Assembly (NCBI RefSeq): GCF_007970665.1
Contig: NZ_CP042430.1
Span: forward strand, 2,790,001 to 2,854,000
Reading direction: 5' to 3'
Length of the DNA stretch: 64,000 nt
From: Baekduia soli
Lineage (GTDB): Bacteria > Actinomycetota > Thermoleophilia > Solirubrobacterales > Solirubrobacteraceae
Below the pieces are notes generated by a model. The model had not been told where the DNA came from. It made no database searches and saw only the letters and a list, made by a program, of their open reading frames with translations. Both the position numbers and the translations under genes were made by a program. Position 1 is the stretch's first letter, and each line of letters begins with the position of its first letter. Shown here piece by piece: positions 61,846 through 64,000 of the stretch.

Positions 61846-63263
61846 GCCAGGCACCCGACTTCCTGCAGGCCGTCGTCGGCTACCGCGCCTGGCACGTCGG
61901 CGAGGACGGCCTGCTGCGCCCGTGGACGTTCGCGGCGCTGGCCTGGGAGCCGGGCGCCAACACGGCCGTCTGCGCGCGCGACGCCCGCCATCGGCCGCCC
62001 GTCGCCGACTGCATGTGCGGCCTGTACGCGCTGAGCGACCCCGGCGACCGGCGGCTGAACTTCCGCGCCGACCAGGCCGTGGGGGCCGTCGCCGCCTGGG
62101 GCGACCTCGAGGTGCACCGGACCGGCTTCCGCGCCGAGCACGCCTGCGTGCTCGCGCTCGCGCTGCCCACGCGCTGCGAGGTCGGCGCCCGTGACCGGCT
62201 GGTGGCCGCGGCCGCCCGCTACGACGTGCCGCTCGTGCGCGCCGACGGGCTGAGCGCCGAGGCGCTGCGCCACGGCGCGCCGCTGCCCGACGACCTCTGG
62301 GAGCCGTCGTGGCCCGCGCCGCGCCGGGCGCCAGCGCGCCGCGGCGCGGCGCCGGCGGTCGACCCGCACGCCTTCGCGTCGGCCGCGCGGGGCATCGCGC
62401 TGGACTCCCATCTGTGGGTCGAGACGGCGCTGGGTTCGGTCGTCGTCGGCGTCACGAGCGCGCTCGCCCGTGACCTGCCCCGCGACCTGCGGCTGTCGCT
62501 GCCCGACCCCGGCGCCGTGCTCGAGGCCGGCGACCACGCCGCGACGGTCAGCACGGGGGAGGGGGCCTTCGGCGTCTGGGCCCCCGTGGGCGGCTCGGTC
62601 CTGGCCGTCAACCCGCGACTGGCCGCCGACCCCGGGCTGCTGGCGCGGGACCCCGAGGGCGCGGGCTGGCTCCTGCGCCTGGCCCCGCGCGACTGGGAGG
62701 CCGACGCCCGTGCGGTGACGTGGGGCGCGGCCGCGGCGCGCCAGTACGCGGCCTGCGTGGCCCGCGACGCCGCGCGCGGCGATGCCTTCGCCGATGTGCG
62801 CCTGGAGCGCCTGCGCGCGCTGCCGCCCGTGCGCAGCGCCGCCGACGTGCTCGCCGCGCTGCGGGCGCGCCGCGAGGCGCCGCGCTTCGCCGACGCCGGC
62901 GCCCTGCAGCGCGAGCTCGGCGGGCGCCTCGGCGCCGCGCTGGGTGCCGACGCACGGCTGCGGGCGCACCTGGGACGCCTCGGCCACGTCGTGCGCTTCG
63001 TGCTGCACGAGCCCGACGCCGAGCTCGTGCTCGATCTCCGCGACGGCGGCGCGCGCCTGGACGCCGCGGCGCCGGGCGGCCTCGAGCTGCGCTGCGCCGC
63101 CGAGGACGCCTACCGGTGGTTCACCGGGACGCTCGACGCCGCCGGCGCGCTGCGCACGGGCGAGCTGCGGTCCTCGTCGGGCCCCGGTCCGACGCTGCGC
63201 GCGCTGGCCGTGCTCAAGCACCTGCGCGTGGCCGCCTGGGACCACGCGCCGTCCTGGGCCTAG
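61842..63263 (+). CDS. Three-domain protein: cysteine-containing N-terminal domain, GcvH-like domain without the lipoyl lysine, SCP2-like domain
   Basis: 473 residues, GTG start overlapping the previous stop. Residues 1-140: YRAWHVGEDGLLRPWTFAAL, a CARDARHRPPVADCMCGLYA cysteine cluster and GAVAAWGDLEVHRTGFRAEH, a domain known from stand-alone actinobacterial proteins. Residues about 175-310 follow the glycine cleavage H-protein layout (ALDSHLWVETALGSVVVGVT, then VLEAGDHAATVSTGEGAFGV and WAPVGGSVLAVNPRLAADPG), but the ESVKA lysine that carries lipoate is missing (STGEGA). Residues about 370-470 resemble an SCP2 sterol-carrier domain (VVRFVLHEPDAELVLDLRDG). Possibly a lipid-binding protein; function unknown. 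Confidence 0.75.
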   Translation: MSQAPDFLQAVVGYRAWHVGEDGLLRPWTFAALAWEPGANTAVCARDARHRPPVADCMCGLYALSDPGDRRLNFRADQAVGAVAAWGDLEVHRTGFRAEHACVLALALPTRCEVGARDRLVAAAARYDVPLVRADGLSAEALRHGAPLPDDLWEPSWPAPRRAPARRGAAPAVDPHAFASAARGIALDSHLWVETALGSVVVGVTSALARDLPRDLRLSLPDPGAVLEAGDHAATVSTGEGAFGVWAPVGGSVLAVNPRLAADPGLLARDPEGAGWLLRLAPRDWEADARAVTWGAAAARQYAACVARDAARGDAFADVRLERLRALPPVRSAADVLAALRARREAPRFADAGALQRELGGRLGAALGADARLRAHLGRLGHVVRFVLHEPDAELVLDLRDGGARLDAAAPGGLELRCAAEDAYRWFTGTLDAAGALRTGELRSSSGPGPTLRALAVLKHLRVAAWDHAPSWA

Positions 63264-63325
63264 GCGAACGCCGGCCCAGGGGGCCGGGTTCGCTTGCGGG
63301 TGTCGGCCCAGGGGGCCGAACCCGG
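63264..63325. repeat. Single double-hairpin element related to the 9.5-kb repeats
   Basis: Hairpin A': GCGAAC, bulged G, CCGGCCC, loop AGG, GGGCCGG, GTTCGC. Then TT and hairpin B: GCGGGT, bulged G, TCGGCCC, loop AGG, GGGCCGA, ACCCG. Hairpin B is nearly identical to the 9.5-kb copies. Hairpin A' differs on both arms in a compensatory way. It starts directly after the upstream stop and lies between convergent genes. Confidence 0.85.
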
Positions 63326-63343
63326 GCCGGCGCCCGCGCGGCG

Positions 63344-64000
63344 TCAGGCCGCGACGCGCTCGTCGTCCCGCCGAGCGGGCGCGGCGGACCACGCGGGCAG
63401 CGCGGCCTCCAGCGCGGCGAAGACGCCGGCGTCCAGGGCGGTGCCCGCGTCGCGGCGCATGATCGCCAGGACCTCGCCGGGCGCCAGCGGACCGCGGTAG
63501 GGCCGCTCGGCGCTCAGCGCCTCGGCGACGTCGGCGACCGCGAGGACCCGCGACGGGCGGTCGAGCTGGGCGGCGCCCAGGCCGCGGTGGTAGCCCGTGC
63601 CGTCCAGTCGCTCGTGGTGGGCGGCGGCGACCTGGGCCAGGGCGGCGAACGCCGGGATGCGCTGCAGGATCTCCAGCGTCCACTCGGGGTGGCGGCGCAT
63701 CGCCCGCCACTCGGCGGCGTCGAGCCTGCCGGGCTTGTCGAGGATGCGGTTGGAGACGCCGAGCTTGCCGATGTCGTGCAGGAGCGCGGCGCGGCGGATG
63801 GCGCGCTGCCCGACGGCGTCGTCGCCGAGGCGGGCGGCCAGCGCGACGGCGATCTCCGCGACCCCGAGGGAGTGGCGGCCGGTGTAGGGCGACTTGGCGT
63901 CGACGATGGTCGCGAAGGCCTCCGCGATGCGGTCCAGGCGGTCGTCGTCGGCGTACTGCGCGCGGTCGGGCGGCTCCAGCGCGGAGACCAGCGGCGTCTG
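63344..64000 (-). CDS. HD-GYP-type phosphodiesterase domain protein, N-terminus outside the window
   Basis: The last 219 residues are present. HD motif: LLHDIGKLGVSNRILDKPGR; upstream SPYTGRHSLGVAEIAVALAA (first metal His); downstream MRRHPEWTLEILQRIP and AAAHHERLDGTGYHRGL. The GYP proline is histidine (GYH), but the metal-binding HDxGK and HHExxDGxGY residues are kept. The class degrades cyclic di-GMP or is a related metal-dependent phosphohydrolase. Any sensor domain lies beyond the window edge. A double-hairpin element follows its stop. Confidence 0.85.
   Translation of the reverse strand, partial: QTPLVSALEPPDRAQYADDDRLDRIAEAFATIVDAKSPYTGRHSLGVAEIAVALAARLGDDAVGQRAIRRAALLHDIGKLGVSNRILDKPGRLDAAEWRAMRRHPEWTLEILQRIPAFAALAQVAAAHHERLDGTGYHRGLGAAQLDRPSRVLAVADVAEALSAERPYRGPLAPGEVLAIMRRDAGTALDAGVFAALEAALPAWSAAPARRDDERVAA

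Overview
The window is very GC-rich chromosomal DNA with dense overlapping genes (ATGA, GTGA and TGATG junctions), many GTG starts and several promoters placed right at the start codon. The gene content suggests a high-GC actinobacterium: an F420-type luciferase-fold oxidoreductase, GlgA/GlgC of the actinobacterial type, an actinobacterial-style contractile injection system and a DUF6760-like protein. Thermoleophilia/Solirubrobacterales is my best guess, by inference only. No tRNA, rRNA, CRISPR array, integrase or IS element was found.

Layout. 0-9.5 kb: end of a PuuE-like deacetylase, a zinc-type quinone/alcohol dehydrogenase, then a transport and catabolic operon (lipoprotein binding protein, double ABC ATPase, permease, HyuA and HyuB hydantoinase/oxoprolinase subunits). 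9.5-9.9 kb: four tandem 91-bp double-hairpin repeats between convergent genes. 9.9-11.8 kb: luciferase-like oxidoreductase, cupin and ArsR-type regulator. 11.9-18.8 kb: six overlapping genes for a hydrogenase-4/complex-I-like membrane complex (HyfB, C, E, F, G, I-like). Its large subunit has lost one of the four nickel-binding cysteines, so it is probably a hydrogenase-related complex and not a hydrogenase. 18.8-21.3 kb: alkyl-DHAP-synthase-like FAD enzyme and PlsC-like acyltransferase, a plausible ether-lipid pair. 21.3-25.2 kb: small hypothetical, hydrolase, secreted PKD-domain protein, small membrane protein.

25.4-50.6 kb: a complete-looking extracellular-type contractile injection system (eCIS): NarL-type regulator, DUF4255 terminator protein, sheath, two tube proteins, assembly chaperone, DUF6760, LysM baseplate protein, VgrG-like spike, gp25, PAAR tip, AAA+ ATPase, DUF4157 protein, baseplate J-like and tail-protein-I-like subunits. 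No tail fibre and no clear tape measure were recognised. Embedded in it are proteins that are not structural: a membrane Ser/Thr kinase, an FHA-domain/M50 membrane protease, a zinc-ribbon/PASTA/beta-propeller membrane protein, and a roughly 950-residue protein with three cell-wall-hydrolase domains. Together these look like a phosphorylation and cell-wall sensing module dedicated to the injection machine, comparable in logic to the PpkA/Fha control of type VI secretion. This is the most interesting system in the window.

50.7-64 kb: DUF1059 protein, a BAAT-like thioesterase domain protein, glycogen synthase (GlgA) and ADP-glucose pyrophosphorylase (GlgC) on the minus strand, a PfkB kinase, a receiver-PAS-GGDEF-EAL protein, a hydrolase/thioesterase/alcohol dehydrogenase operon, an anti-sigma-type ATPase, an unusual protein joining a lipoyl-lysine-less GcvH-like domain to an SCP2 domain, a second double-hairpin element, and a partial HD-GYP protein.

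Sequence quality. Six otherwise intact genes (hyuA, hyfB-like, AGPS-like, the cell-wall hydrolase, glgA, the anti-sigma-type ATPase) each carry one break that a single extra base in or beside a G or C run would repair. I read these as likely assembly indels and annotate each as one gene.
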